Assembly: GCF_958450345.1 (NCBI RefSeq)
Contig: NC_088783.1
Location: 99,133,302 to 99,197,301 of the forward strand
Source: Calliphora vicina
Taxonomy: Eukaryota; Arthropoda; Insecta; Diptera; Calliphoridae
Length of the DNA: 64,000 bases
Direction: 5' to 3'
The notes below the pieces were generated by a model. It ran no database searches, was not told the DNA's origin, and worked only from the letters and a program-made list of their open reading frames with translations. Numbering within the stretch: the stretch's first letter is position 1; each line of letters starts with the position of its first letter. Both the position numbers and the translations under genes were made by a program. Positions 33,276 through 44,835 of this stretch are shown piece after piece.

Positions 33276-33639
33276 CTTTATATAATAAGAAAAAGAAAAA
33301 AAAGGAATTATAATAATTTAATTATTTTCAAAACAATCTTTAAATAGAATTAGATCTCCAAAATAAAATATACTTAATTACAAAATATTTTGTTAAATCT
33401 ATAGTTTGCAAAATAATCGATGTAGTTGAGAAACATGTGACAAATTTCGCAATGAAATGTTTGTCGAATTAGGAAACGTGTACTCTTATGCGATTTAAAT
33501 TGGGAAAATGCTAAGTTTTTGGGTTTAATTAGACAAAGCCACAATTATCATTCGGAAGAAATTTACTAAAAAAAAATTGTAGGTCCAACTTACTATGGTC
33601 TTATATACGCCGTTGCAAAAGTCTTTGAAATATCTATTT

Positions 33640-34095
33640 TTATATATCCATATTGTCTATATTAATGACTTAGTAATCCAGATATCGAGGTTGTCCTGGT
33701 TTTTTCCTCATATCTCAGCCATTTGTGGACCGATTTTGCTGATTTTAAATAGGAAACTTCGCATGTCTGACAGAATTATTAAGGATTTGGATCCCGAAGA
33801 AAATTGATTTCAACAGACAGACAGACGGACATGACTTAATCGACTCCGCTATCTATAATATCCAGAATATATATACTTTATAGGGTCGGAAAATTATATT
33901 GTGGAAATTACAAACGGAATGACAAACTTATATATCGTCCCCTCAATAAAACAACAGTGTATAAGCATATGACCATATTCTATATGTGGTCAAAATTAAA
34001 ATCAATTATTTCGAAACGGCAAAAAAATTATACACTATTGTTTTATTAAGGGCACGATATACCCTTCTCACGAAGGTGAAGGGTATAATAATATA
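33640..34095 (+). repeat. Dispersed fly repeat with a MITE inside
   Basis: Contains 'tggaccgattttgctgattt', 'cagacagacggacatgactt', 'ttatagggtcggaaa', 'ggaatgacaaactta' and, after the insertion, 'cccttctcacgaaggtgaag'. I recall this order as a common repeat ending in calyptrate flies. The insertion splits its last part. Confidence 0.6.
33931..34061. mobile_element. 131-bp TA-type MITE
   Basis: Ends TATATCGTCCCCTCAATAAA and, reversed, TATATCGTGCCCTTAATAAA continue as matched arms to 'agtgtataa', over 30 bases with a few mismatches. It begins and ends with TA, consistent with Tc1/mariner-type insertion. It sits in the 'cttata|ccc' point of the surrounding repeat. Confidence 0.75.
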
Positions 34096-34334
34096 AATTT
34101 TTATAAAACTCCCGTTATAACTGAAAACTAAATTATTTTCAGTTATAACGGGTTAACCATCATTTAAAAATCGTTTTTTGTGTTATATCACTGAGAGAGT
34201 GATTTATAAGAGAACATTTTAGGTTATTAGTTGAGAGAAACAGAAAAGAGAAAAACACAAATTATTAAGATGGTAAAAATAAATGGCTAAAATTCAAATC
34301 AAAGCTTAATATATTTGGTTAATTCATAAGGTCT

Positions 34335-34541
34335 CTTATCATGTCATAATGTCCTAATATTTCACAAAAGTTTTTATTGCTTTTCAATCAAAAAATGTCC
34401 TAAAATAATACTACTCCGTATGCTATGTTTATTGTGCTTTCGTAACCAACCAGCTGAGACCTGCGCCGAATGCCTAAGAGTCAGTTAAGCCGAGCCTCCA
34501 GTCGTGATATATTAGGACATTATGACAATATGACTGATAAG
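34335..34541. mobile_element. CTTATCATGTCATAATGTCC-type MITE, copy 1
   Basis: The left arm (CTTATCATGTCATAATGTCC) and right arm are inverted (right reversed: CTTATCAGTCATATTGTCAT). The arms continue into 'taatatttcac'. The centre carries a conserved GC-rich block 'cctaagagtcagttaagccg' also present in the copy at 54448-54654. No coding. Confidence 0.7.
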
Positions 34542-34571
34542 AGTGAATTGTGAATTGACCAATTAAATAAA

Positions 34572-34772
34572 TAAATTGTGGGTGCTGTGGCTTAATTGGT
34601 TAGCGCGTTTGATCATTAAGCATGATATGGTATTTGTGGCCTGGGTTCGATTCCCAGCCGCTGCCAAACAACATCAGTTTATAATAATTATTAGTTTACT
34701 AATAACTTATCACAGCGCCCTCCTTAGGTGGTATAACACTAAAACGCCACCGAAGTAAAATAATTAAATAAA
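34572..34772 (+). mobile_element. tRNA-derived SINE-like element
   Basis: 34588-34599 (TGGCTTAATTGG) matches the RNA polymerase III A box with one change. 34644-34654 is a perfect B box (GGTTCGATTCC) inside a 5-bp T-arm (CTGGG/CCCAG). The acceptor arm does not pair, so this is not a tRNA gene. A non-tRNA body follows to about 34761. The direct repeat AATTAAATAAA flanks it (34561-34571 and 34762-34772), as expected for LINE-driven insertion, though the words are low-complexity. Confidence 0.6.
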
Positions 34773-34779
34773 GGTTGTT

Positions 34780-35519
34780 GGCTTGACTAAAATGCGCCAT
34801 CTCACCACCAGAGGCGCTGCAACCTGCACTAATAACAAATACAACGCGCAATTGCAGAGTTGTCTATTAAAAAGCTTTTCTCCTCCTTTCTCCACCTTTT
34901 CTTCCACAGTCTATCCCCTTACCAAAGAAAGTAACACAAATATATATAGGCATATTAATAGCCTGAGTGTTACTTCTCTTTTTTTAAAAAATAAAAAATA
35001 AATAAATCGAAAATTTTATAAAAAAAATCATACCTTTTTAAAAAAAAATCTGAAATTAATTTTTTTCAAAAAATCTAACTAATTTTTTAAAAATTATAAA
35101 ATTAAAATTTTAGCAATTTTCAAAAAAAAAATGGAATTTATTGACATTTCGCTAAGTGTATACACACAAACTCCAGAATTTGGATTCGGATGAGCGAAGT
35201 GCGGTTGCGTTTGGAGATTATGTTTTCTATTGTTAATACTAAATTTATTTCAAAATAATATATTTTTTTTAATACATTTACAAAATCTGCTTAGGCATTC
35301 AGAAAAAAGACAAATACGATTTTTGTTCATGAAATACCTATAAGAAAAGAATTGCAATTATAAATGAGAGAGAGGAATACGCATACATTTTATGCGTATT
35401 TATGGACCGATTGTTATCAAATTTGGAGACATGACTTTTGTATATATATAACTTATTTGTGTTAAATTTTATTTGAATGCCAACATTTTTAAGAGATTTA
35501 TACAAGTTAAAGTGATTTT
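34780..35519. other. Intronic AT-rich stretch
   Basis: Nothing firm. 'gcgccatctcaccaccagaggcgc' near 34796 is a short GC-rich inverted motif; the rest is simple A/T sequence. Confidence 0.4.
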
Positions 35520-35790
35520 CGGAAGAGGCCCTTATATGGGAGCTACGACTAATTATGAACCAATGAACCACAAAAATCAGTAGTGAGAGTGCGACTTATA
35601 TTAAACTTATTTGTGCTGAATTTGGTTTGGATATCTATATAACTAAGATATTTATGAGAGATTATCTATTTTCAGATAGGATAATCGTATGGGGCTAGCA
35701 GAAATAATAGACCGATTTTAACCAAATTCAATAGGCTTTGTCCTTGGGGCACTATACGTTACATCACTATGGTGGTGTAGGGTATAAATA
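35520..35790 (+). repeat. Dispersed repeat ending 'tatggtggtgtagggtata'
   Basis: Has 'tatgggagctacgactaatta' at 35535 and ends 'cactatggtggtgtagggtat' near 35787, like the copy at 7326-7615. It lies in the Tis11 intron. Confidence 0.6.
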
Positions 35791-36327
35791 TTTGTAATGG
35801 ATGTAATCTATAGAAGACCAAACAAATTTTTCATAATGGTTATCAAAGATTAAAATTTGTTTGAGTTTTTTATAATTGTTATTATTTTTTCTATAACCCA
35901 TTGCTTATTTAAAAAAAATAACAGTTATTTCGGGTCCCTGTTTGTAATTTTGAAAAGTTTGTAAGCAAGTTTAACAAAAAATTTTGTTGATTTTTCGAAC
36001 AAGGAAATCAACTAAAATATTAGGCATATTTACTAAATAACTTTGTAAATGCCATTATACACTTGCGCTTAGTTGAATTTATACTATATTTTTAGGCAAT
36101 GTAATGGTAACATTTTGTAGGACTATTACGATTAAATTGTACCTTGCTCTTATGCAGTAGACGTGTTGAAATAATCATAATCAATTGCTATTGAAGAATT
36201 AGCATTATTCTTAACACTTAGTACTTTGACGCACGAATAGCTTAATCGCGAAGTTGTATTAGCGAATGCATATCTGATAAAATCACAATTTTTCTATTGG
36301 TTTGCAAGAAGTTCGCTTCAATGGAAT

Positions 36328-36427
36328 GTAAACATTCAGAAGTGATGGAAGACAAATACCAAGGTCGCTGCGATGATCATAATATGGCAGATTACTGTTG
36401 GATTATCACACGAGATGGAGGGTCCTA
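36328..36427 (+). pseudogene. Second 'ERYQ-MADYCW' protein fragment
   Basis: The frame reads SEVMEDKYQGRCDDHNMADY then CWIITRDGGS and a stop. It matches the family seen at 9263-9388 and keeps the DYCW word that copy has lost. It is on the opposite strand to Tis11, within its intron. The family function is unknown to me; repetition suggests a transposon origin. Confidence 0.6.
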
Positions 36428-36793
36428 ACATGTAAAATAATTTAATAAAATGTAAAATCGTTTATTTTCAGTTCTTTTTACCCATACAATTTCTGAATCA
36501 GGGAATCGAATATGCATACTTAAACAGTTTTAGTTTTGGCGTCTAGAAAATCATTGTAGATCTACGATTATAATCGCAATTCAGTTTTAAGTTAAGTAAA
36601 CGGAACCTTTGGAAATATAGCCTCAAAAGTTAGTAAACGGCAGTAAATTATTTTTTTAAGATAATGAACATCATATCCATCGATTAAAATTTAAGTTTCG
36701 ATTTGCTGCAGAATAGGCCAAATATTAGATTCGGTTCTGAAAAAAGGTTTAGGTCGGACTCTAATGTTTCACATTATTTAATTAAAAACATTT

Positions 36794-37435
36794 CTGTGGT
36801 CGTATGGAAAAACTAGATAGCTAAATTTTTTTAAAACACGAGAAAATCGCACGTAACGTTTTAAACATATTTCCCTAGTTATTTAATATGAATTTGTTAT
36901 TATACATGCGCATTAAAGAAAACATAATTTTAAATAATGTTAAAGATTTCTGGTTCCATTGAACTCATTTTTGGACATTAAAACCGAAAATCGATGTAGT
37001 TACCTTGGTTTTTTTTTCGAAAAATGGAGTTACCTAGTTTTTCCAAAAAAAAATTGTTTTCAATTTATATTGATATTTCACGCAATTAAGGCAACTTTAG
37101 AAATCATTTATGAAAAAAAACATTAACTATTTGACTCAGCATGTTAATTTACCCGTTTTTAACGAAAAATGGTGTTACCTAGTTTTTTCAAAAAAATAGT
37201 TTTTCCTTTTATTCTTATACCTATTCATATCAAAAATAAGCCGAGTTTTTTTCTTTTATTAGGTTCAAAATTTGGACCCAAAGAGCTTGTGACCCGAATT
37301 TGTTCTACTTCGCTCTTTCTCTCTTATCTGACAGGGTGATAGTAAATGAAATGCACTTTCTGTGTTTGGTGTTATCTCGATTTTCTCAAAAAGTGGAGTT
37401 AACTAGTTTTTCCATACGACCACAGATTTATATAT
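36794..37435. mobile_element. TIR element with repeated terminal motif, 4-bp ATTT flanks
   Basis: The left end CTGTGGTCGTATGGAAAAAC and its exact reverse complement at the right end form inverted repeats of about 24 perfect bases. Direct ATTT copies flank it (36790-36793 and 37436-37439). The inner motif GGAGTTACCTAGTTTTTCCA recurs near 37025, 37152 (GGTGTTACC…) and 37395 (…TTAACTAG…). These repeat the end motif in one orientation. Superfamily unknown; no transposase. Confidence 0.7.
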
Positions 37436-37547
37436 AATTCACTGGTGTTTACTCACTTTCTACACCCTTAGTACATACGTTACATAAAGCTTTACATATG
37501 AATTGCAAAGTTTGCTAATTATTTAAATAATATTATTGACGTCTTAC

Positions 37548-37918
37548 CTTGAAGCGTTGACTTGCTGTTGGGGCAATGGTTCGGATTGAGTTCTTTCTAG
37601 TTTTCGATGTAAATTGATGTTACCCAAGTTTTCGATAAGTGTATTTACAAGTGTTGCCACATTAGAATCCTGTTGAGTAGGTGACTGCTGTTGTTGTTGC
37701 TGCTGTTGTTGGGAATGAAGTTGGCTGAGATGAAGTTGTTTCAACTGAGGCTGTGGTGTCGAAATTGTACGTGTTAATGCTGCATGAAAACGAAATTGAT
37801 GACTGAGTGTTTTGCTTTGAGTCTGTTGTTGAATATGCTCCATCTGATCCATTTTATCCATTTGATCCATTGAAGAATTATTTGAACAATTAATATCCAT
37901 AATGTTTAGTTCAGTCAT
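37548..37918 (-). CDS. Tis11: Tis11, upstream coding exon
   Basis: Encodes residues 1-124 if translation starts at the ATG at 37918-37916 (MTELNIMDINCSNN…). The two exons together then give 412 residues, near the size I expect for the fly protein. Features are Met/Asp/Gln-rich repeats (DQMDKMDQMEHIQQQ), a Gln run (37690-37716) and KLERTQSEP just before the fingers, a likely Ser phosphorylation or 14-3-3 type motif. The donor is AAG|GTAAGA. The start is uncertain: the frame is open upstream to a splice acceptor (tttag|AACAAAGCC) at 37991, and the context (TCAATGA) is weak. An upstream exon could therefore supply the true N-terminus. Confidence 0.9.
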
Positions 37919-37991
37919 TGAGTTGTCAATGTCGATATGACCATTTGATAAGTTATTAGTATTTTGGTGTAAGTTTTCGGTGGCTTTGTTC
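37919..37991 (-). other. Tis11: Tis11 exon extension upstream of the first ATG
   Basis: In frame with the coding exon it reads NKATENLHQNTNNLSNGHID and onward with no stop or Met before 37918. The acceptor AG lies at 37993-37992 after a T-rich tract. It is either the 5' UTR part of the exon or coding continuation from an exon not identified. Confidence 0.6.
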
Positions 37992-38689
37992 TAAAATTAT
38001 AAGAAAAACAAAAAATATTTAACAAATTAATATTGCTTTTATTCAATACATATGTATGTATTTACTTGTTCATTCATTTACTTATTTATGTGTATAGTAA
38101 TTATGTTTTATAAAAATTTCCTAAAAATTGATAATGAAACAGAAACTCTTTTGTTTCATGTCAATTAATTGCAAAATATGTATAAAATTACACACCAAGT
38201 GGAATGTTTGCAAAAATTAATACACCGTCAGGCACACACGTTTGTATGTAACAAAGTTTGTAATCCAAGGTAAACGATGAAAGCGAAACAACAAAATAAT
38301 GCTCCTAATACCAAGACACAATAAAATAACAAGCCACAAAAAAATATCACAGAGACATAAATATGAACATTATTTACATACGTATGTATAAGAGAGACTA
38401 GAGTAAGAGAGAGAGAGCAAAAAAGAAGGAAAACCCATATGAAAAACTGTCACGAAAATACGAGTTCGTAACAGCACATTAATTTCATGAGCTGCGAATT
38501 TAAAAAAAAAACAAGATGAAATAAGAAAAAGAAGAGGAAGGAAAACAAGAGTACTTCTTAAAGCCCCTATTAATAAACATAAATCGACAGACGAACAAAC
38601 GAATGGACAAAAACCTTCAATAGTTTAAACATATTCCCAAAAATTAAACCACAACCACTAATCTTTATAATTACCTGTTGCTGTAGTCA

Positions 38690-38815
38690 CTTCTTCTCTC
38701 ATCATTCGTTCGTTCGTTTCTGTCTTATTGTCAAACTGACAGATTGTCTGTCTGTCTATAGGTTTGTAAGTCTGATTGTCTGTTTAACTCGCTTGCTCGC
38801 CTCTCGATGCTGTAA
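38690..38815 (-). promoter_or_regulatory. Candidate Tis11 leader exon
   Basis: On the minus strand this GC-richer stretch ends at a good donor, CAACAG|GTAATT, near 38677-38690. It carries 'cagacagacagac' and 'gaacgaacgaacg' words usual in fly leaders. Spliced to the exon at 37991 the phase would be wrong for its own ATGATG, which would form a short upstream ORF. It would therefore be non-coding leader. Speculative. Confidence 0.3.
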
Positions 38816-39879
38816 TAATGTTATGCAACATACCAATTATGTATAGAGCTCAAGTTCAAACCACCAATACATTCACTAACAACAACAATCTACGTAAAAA
38901 CCCGTCTGTCAAAGCCACACAAAGAAAAACACGCACATCACACAAACATTCATTACCTTCCTTTTCTTCTGCTTCTTCTTTTCTTTTTCGTCATCCATAT
39001 ACAAGAGCTAAAAGCCAAAGTTGCCGAACAACCAACATATCCAAACACACACACTACATACCGTCATCATCTCTCATCATCCGTAAATGGATATAACAAC
39101 ACCAACAACAATAATACAAAACACAAAATAGACGTATAAAAACAAAACTAAAAAATAAATAAAATAAACACCGTCAATGTTCAACAATTTTATTTCAGCA
39201 TGCGAATGTTCGAACAACTTTTTCAGCTTTAAGCCACGACGAACGATCAGAGTGCGCTTCTGATAATGTTTAAGCAAATCCGGTAATGTACAAGACCATA
39301 ATACCTCAAGCAAATTGATAAAAAAATCTAAAATTTATAACTAACTGATGTGGTAGGAGCTTAAACACTCTCATGATTTCGAGATTCAAACAAAGAATTG
39401 TAGAGTTGCCAGCACAACAAACAAACAACGGAAAAACAATAAATTATAATCGGTTACGCAATACATAAAGAATACCTTACCCACTCCTTACCTAGGTAAT
39501 GCTCATTACTGGAAAATATGCCAGAAAAAGTACCTATGGATAAGCTTTTTTCAAATTTAAGAATTGTTCTTTAGAATTTTTAAATCATACAATGTTGAAA
39601 AAAAAAAAAATAATAGGGACTGGACAGGATAATAATCACTTTCCTCTAAAATAAATGTTGTAAACCTTTTTAATAAACATGATGTTTGTTTCGAACTTCA
39701 GTAAGATAATTCGAATTATGGCATGATTTCATAATATGTTTGCATTATGACAATTATCATTTTAAATAAAAATTTTATTTAAGTATTTGAGGATTTTCAT
39801 TAAAATACAACCTATGTTGTATTATGTAGTATGTATAAATATGAAAATTAATTATTTTATGCCCTTGGCACCAAAATGA
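38816..39879. other. Non-coding DNA upstream of Tis11
   Basis: Open frames at 38818-39096 and 39077-39313 show AC-rich low-complexity composition only. Could be promoter or intron. No clear element ends. Confidence 0.4.
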
Positions 39880-39884
39880 TATTT

Positions 39885-40690
39885 AAAATGTATGGCCAAT
39901 TTCGATGCCACATTTTTAAGTACACATGAAAACCCCGCAATAGCTACTGAACAACTCCAGTCTCACATCGGCGATTTGGAAAAATGGCTCGACAAATGGA
40001 AAATTAAGGTCAATGCAACAAAATGTATTCACGTTACATTTACTCTAAGACGAGAAAGTTGCCCAACCATACAGATAAATAATATCAAAATTCCAGAACA
40101 GAGCCATGTGAGATATGTATCTCGGTATCCATCATGATCGCCGTTTAACATGGTCCCACCATATTGTAGCCAAGGTTACACAAATAAAATGAAAGTCAGT
40201 TCAATTGTACTGGCTAATTAGCCCACGGTCTGCTCTAGACGTGGAATACAAAGTGCTTTTGTACAAAACAATTATAAAACCTATGGCTATACGGCATTCA
40301 GCTATGGGGAACAGCCTCCTCATCTAACGTTGAAAAATTGCAAAAAAAAAAAAGCAGTCAGCACTGTTAAGGAAAACAACAGGAGCCCCATGGTTCATTC
40401 GCAATATTAATATCCATAGGGATCTCAATGTCCACATAATACGCGAGGAGATCAAACTCTCCAGTCTAAAATACATTTCAAAACTAATGGATCATCCAAA
40501 CCCCCTTGCCAAGGAGTTGCTGTCATTGAGACGACTGAGGCGATTGGAAACACTGGATCTGGCCAGATAATCATTTAACGAGCACTCATGTTGGTCATTG
40601 CAGCGGCAATAACAACTTTAGTTTTAGTTTATGTTAAGATTTTAATACTTATTGTAAAATTCTCAAAATTTTACAAAAGATATATATATA
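39885..40690 (+). pseudogene. 5'-truncated Jockey-like retrotransposon, 3' part
   Basis: 39892-40137 reads ATEQLQSHIGDLEKWLDKWK then VNATKCIHVTFTLRRESCPT, which follows the RT catalytic Asp pair in Jockey-like elements. After a shift it continues YLGIHHDRRLTWSHHIVAK, LDVEYKVLLYKTIIKP and, with breaks, a C-terminus matching the copy at 17301-17582. It ends in an A-rich 3' end near 40690. RT palm and endonuclease are absent, as usual for 5'-truncated insertions. Several frameshifts; dead. Confidence 0.85.
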
Positions 40691-43600
40691 AAAAAACAGC
40701 ATGAAAGGATAATTTAAAATTTTGATTTTAAAAAATTAATAAAAAAAAAACAAAATATGTTAAATTTTCAGACATTTTAATCTGAATATTGTTTTATAAA
40801 CTTTAGACAAATTTGAATCCATTTACATCAAAGGATTAATTTTGCCAGCACTTTAATCTTCAGAACTTAGGAATTATTGCACTGAAGTTTCATCAAATTT
40901 GGCAATAAATATTTAACTATTACATTTTTTATTCCAACCTGTTATCAAAAATCTCAAATATTCAAATTTTACCCTGTTTTATATTTCGTTTCTAATTTTC
41001 AATAACTGTCGTTTTATATAGATTGTTAAATATAACATAATATAATAAATATAAATTGTTTTGACCACCCGCACTCCTCGAACGAAAATAAAGAAAACTT
41101 CCTATTTATACAGAAAAAATGCTGTGCATAAGAGGGTATGAATTGCCTTCATAGATTTCCATAAGTATACAAATTACACCGATTAGTTTTACTTTTAAAC
41201 AATTAGATGAATGGTAAAAAATGCATCAATTAAACTCTATAAATAAACACAGATTTTTCTAAAATTTTCACAATTTGTTTAAGCTCTCTCCAAAATTTCG
41301 ACACATCACAGTCCGTCCGAAATACATAAAACAATTTCTTTTTTATTCCTTATATTATATGTATATAATAAAAATTATTATTTTATTATTTTTTTTTCAT
41401 TTCAAAAAGGTTTGCCTTTATGTAAAAGATATTTAAAATAAATATGCACAATATAAATAATAAATCAATTTAAATTAATTAGAGCTTTAATAATTTTCAA
41501 TATTTTGTATGTGTGTACTTTTTTATAGGACTTTTACTCAATATTTTATCATCACTAATTCAAGATGTCATTTTGTGATTTGTTTGTGTGTTTTGTTAGT
41601 TTCGCATTCTTTTTAAAATTATTCACAAAAGATTTTTCTTATTTTTTTTAAAATTCTTTTCATGAGATTTTTTATTTACTTATTAGGTGATTATTAATTT
41701 AAATTAACTGTATTTTAAATTAACTGTATTTTCAATGAACTGTATTTTCAAAAAATTAATAAAAATAAAATAGCAAGATTAAAAACATCACATTGAAAAT
41801 ATTTTTTTTTTATTTCTTGAACAAATTACATATTAAAACTATTCGACTTTAATAATAATTATTTAAAGTTAGAAAAAATAAAACATCTCCATATTTATGT
41901 TTCTTTTTAAATACACATGTTTTGAACTCATTACTCTGCTATTTTGATCACTGCTGTGAATAAAATACAAACTGTTTTTTTCTCTTATCTTTCATTTTAT
42001 ATTTTTTTTACCCGACAATCAAATAAATAATTTTTTTATTATTTAAACACGAGTTAATATTAAATAATTCATGAAAATATCTCACTTATTTTCTTTTTTT
42101 GAAAAAGTGTAACAAAAAAACACGAAATAATTTTTAAACTCACGTTAAGACGTTATTCATTCGTGAGGGAGGACGACCTCTCCAATCCAAATCTCAATGT
42201 AAACTAAATAAGTAAAATCAAAAGCGAATGAAATGAAATGAAACAAACACGTGTTGAACCACGAATTGAATTTAAAAGTAAACAATACAATACACATGTG
42301 TGTAGAATATGGCAACCCTTATTAGATGTCAGTCTATCAGCTCTATCTTATTATGCGATTTAACAACAACGACAACAACAAAAACAGAGTTTCAAATTGT
42401 TTATTTTTTAAGTCTGTTTTACTCTCTTGTTTCTAATAAATATGTTTGTGTATTTATGTTTGTATCCATGTTTTTTTTTTATGTAGGTAGGTAGTTAGGT
42501 AGTGTGTATGGGTTTTATTTTTATTATTATAACTATTGCTTTTTCAATTCTTTTTCTATGCTACTTCTATACATTTTACATTGTGTGTAGTATTTATTTT
42601 TTTTTTGTATGAGAATTTCCCTTTCATTTAAAAAATGAAAACAAGTTTACATAATTCTATTTTAATAACAAAATATGCACATGGAGAAAATATGGTGCCA
42701 AATGAAAAAATAAACACGAAATTTGATTCTTACCAACATAATTTATAGTTTCTGAGTTGTTTCACAAAAAGTATATAAAAATACATACAAAATACCTATA
42801 TATAGGACCGTGAATTTCTAATAATCCTAATTCTGATAAATTTTTTTATGAATAATAAACTTAATCATAGTTTATAAAAAAAATAATCAGTTAGTTATAA
42901 AAATTATCTTCAAACTAACAGTTCCAGAGTTATTAACAGTTTTGATTTAGGTATTTTGCACGGATCTATAAAAAATATAAACTTTGAACCTTGGTGTATA
43001 AAAAAAAACAAAAAACAAATTTTGTATTGCCATGGTTGCACAGTGTTCACATGTTACTAAATATTATTGAATTCAGATGAGTAAATGTTGAAAAGTTAAT
43101 TTTTTAAACGACATTTTTCGTATCGGCCCTATAGCAATAGATTCTGAATATATTTCTCTAAAAATCACTATAAATTACCTTTGTTTAGAAGTTTTTAAAT
43201 TCTGGCTTAAAACTTATCAATTCGTAATACAAGTACAAGGTATAAAAATAGTTTTATTTTTATTATTTTAAAGTTGAACTTTATTAATGTTACACGTACT
43301 CAATTTAAAGATTTTAACAATTTGGGTCAATATACTAATAATAATGCTGTAAAATATATATGTACATATTAAATTACCAGGCCGTTTTAAAGGCGATAAC
43401 AAACTTAAAAATATGAAATAATCACAAAGTGTTTATGATTTTACTCGTACTTATCAGCCACTGTGGTTGTATGTATTTAAGTTCACTTGATAATCTTTTT
43501 CTTAAGTACAAATATCATTAAAAATTCCAAATTAGAAGTAAAATTATTTATTTTAGATTGGATTATAAGTTAGAGATTCTAAGGATATTATTAATTTAAC

Positions 43601-44030
43601 CCAAATCTTAAACGAGATTCAAATTAGTTTCAACATATGTGTGTATTTTTAACGGATCTGTACTTACTAACTGCAAGACATTTTTACCAACAAAATTATT
43701 CTCTCTGTCCATACATCCACGCATATAGTAAAATGAGGGTGCTACAATAATATCATACACTTTTGTTGTTATTGTACATTTTTTTCAGCGTACTTAGGAA
43801 TTTTTTCTTATAGTAAATATTCCCAGTTAATTATTTATTCTTTGCAGGGGTGTTAAATTTTTTTTTTCCAAAAATGATCTCAACTTAGAATATAAAAACA
43901 CCAGTACATCTGTGCATACACAACTATACAGTAGGGTGGTTTTTTGTTTTTGTATAAAATAATCTTTATTTTAGGAATTTCGTGGGGTGCGGGTAGGATT
44001 AATATGACACTTGATTTGATATAGAGTTGT
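40691..44030. other. Long AT-rich stretch without recognisable genes
   Basis: No coding exon, tRNA or paired element ends were found, apart from the possible leader exon at 42133-42240. 41300-42120 is rich in T runs. 42480-42500 is a GTAG/GTAGGTAG microsatellite. Confidence 0.5.
42133..42240 (-). promoter_or_regulatory. Candidate alternative leader exon (minus strand)
   Basis: On the minus strand 'ggagaggtcgtcctccctcacgaatg' runs into a strong donor CTTAAC|GTGAGT at about 42139. The stretch is GC-richer than its surroundings. It could be a Tis11 first exon, but no acceptor pairing is provable and an in-frame stop means it would be untranslated. Low confidence. Confidence 0.25.
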
Positions 44031-44134
44031 GAAAGAATTGAGTATTTGTGTGCTCAGTACTCAATGTCGATTTATCTCGATACTCAATACCAACAAGTAA
44101 CTACTCGATACTTTCAGAATCGTATTATACAACT

Positions 44135-44484
44135 GTGAAATAAGAATTTTCCGGTTTAACCGAAAAAGTGTGTTTTTGAAAAAATCGGTTAACCGGTTTA
44201 TTTTGAATTTTTATTTAATGGAAATTTAGCATTTTCATATTCTTTATGCAATTATTTTATATATTTTAAGAAATGTTGTCAAATGCTACAATTTTCTATA
44301 AAATAAATCAATATTTTTAAAAATGGTATCAAAGTTTATCATAAATATGTATGTTTGAATGAGCCTTAGAAAATATATTTAATTAAAACCGGTTAACCGT
44401 CTTACAAAAACCGGTTTGTTAAAAAACCGAAACCGGTGGAGTTTAGAAAGATGAAAAAACCGGTTGACCGGTTTTGGATACTCT
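44135..44484. mobile_element. ACCGGTT hAT-like MITE, copy 1
   Basis: It begins near 'ttccggtttaaccg' and ends ACCGGTTTTGGATACTCTA at 44484. It shares the interior 'ataaataaatcaatattttt…' and inner 'aaaaccggttaaccgtctta' with copies at 47372 and 61630. The left TAGAGTG end is missing. A 14-base repeat 'tgtgaaataagaat' lies on both sides (about 44136 and 44506), perhaps a duplication of the target. It splits another repeat with 'agtactcaat/attgagtag' words. Confidence 0.65.
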
Positions 44485-44689
44485 AGAAAAAATACTACAT
44501 GTTTGTGAAATAAGAATAATGCAAAGTATTGAGTAGTATGAATTACCCAGATTTTTCCAAGTCCAATTTGAGTAAAATCACATATGTAAATAATTTAAAA
44601 TATCGGAATCGTTATAGATTGGAAAATGTTGGTGTTATTAAAAATTCCCGCATAATTATGGACACATGATCAAATGTTCGAAATAAATA

Positions 44690-44835
44690 ATTCTTAATTC
44701 AATTTAAAAAATCTAATTCAATTTTATCTTTTAATTCTTTATTGAATCATTCAAGTTTTCTTTAATTAATAAAATTCATTGAATGATTCAATTTTTATTC
44801 AATTCAAATCCATTACAATTAGGCTTTAGACAATC
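44690..44835. repeat. Degenerate AATTCAATT/TTGAATCATTCAA cluster
   Basis: Multiple attcaat/attgaat words in both orientations, as at 8330-8600. Probably subterminal repeats of a decayed hAT-type element. Confidence 0.4.

Larger units (their letters stand above)
33276..37547 (-). other. Tis11: Tis11 intron, 4272 bp
   Basis: Donor GTAAGA (minus strand, starting 37547) and acceptor AG (33277-33276) give a phase-2 join that restores S-R-Y-K-T-E-L. The intron carries a dispersed repeat with a nested MITE, another MITE, a SINE-like sequence, a transposon protein fragment and a 642-bp TIR element. Transposon load here is as high as in intergenic DNA. Confidence 0.9.

Noticed and set aside
32439..33313. 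Several plus-strand open frames
   Set aside because: Antisense of the Tis11 last exon, whose zinc fingers are unambiguous on the minus strand.
34576..34680. Plus-strand tRNA gene or small protein
   Set aside because: B box and T-arm are perfect, but the acceptor stem does not pair and no normal anticodon arm forms. The open frame is a by-product.
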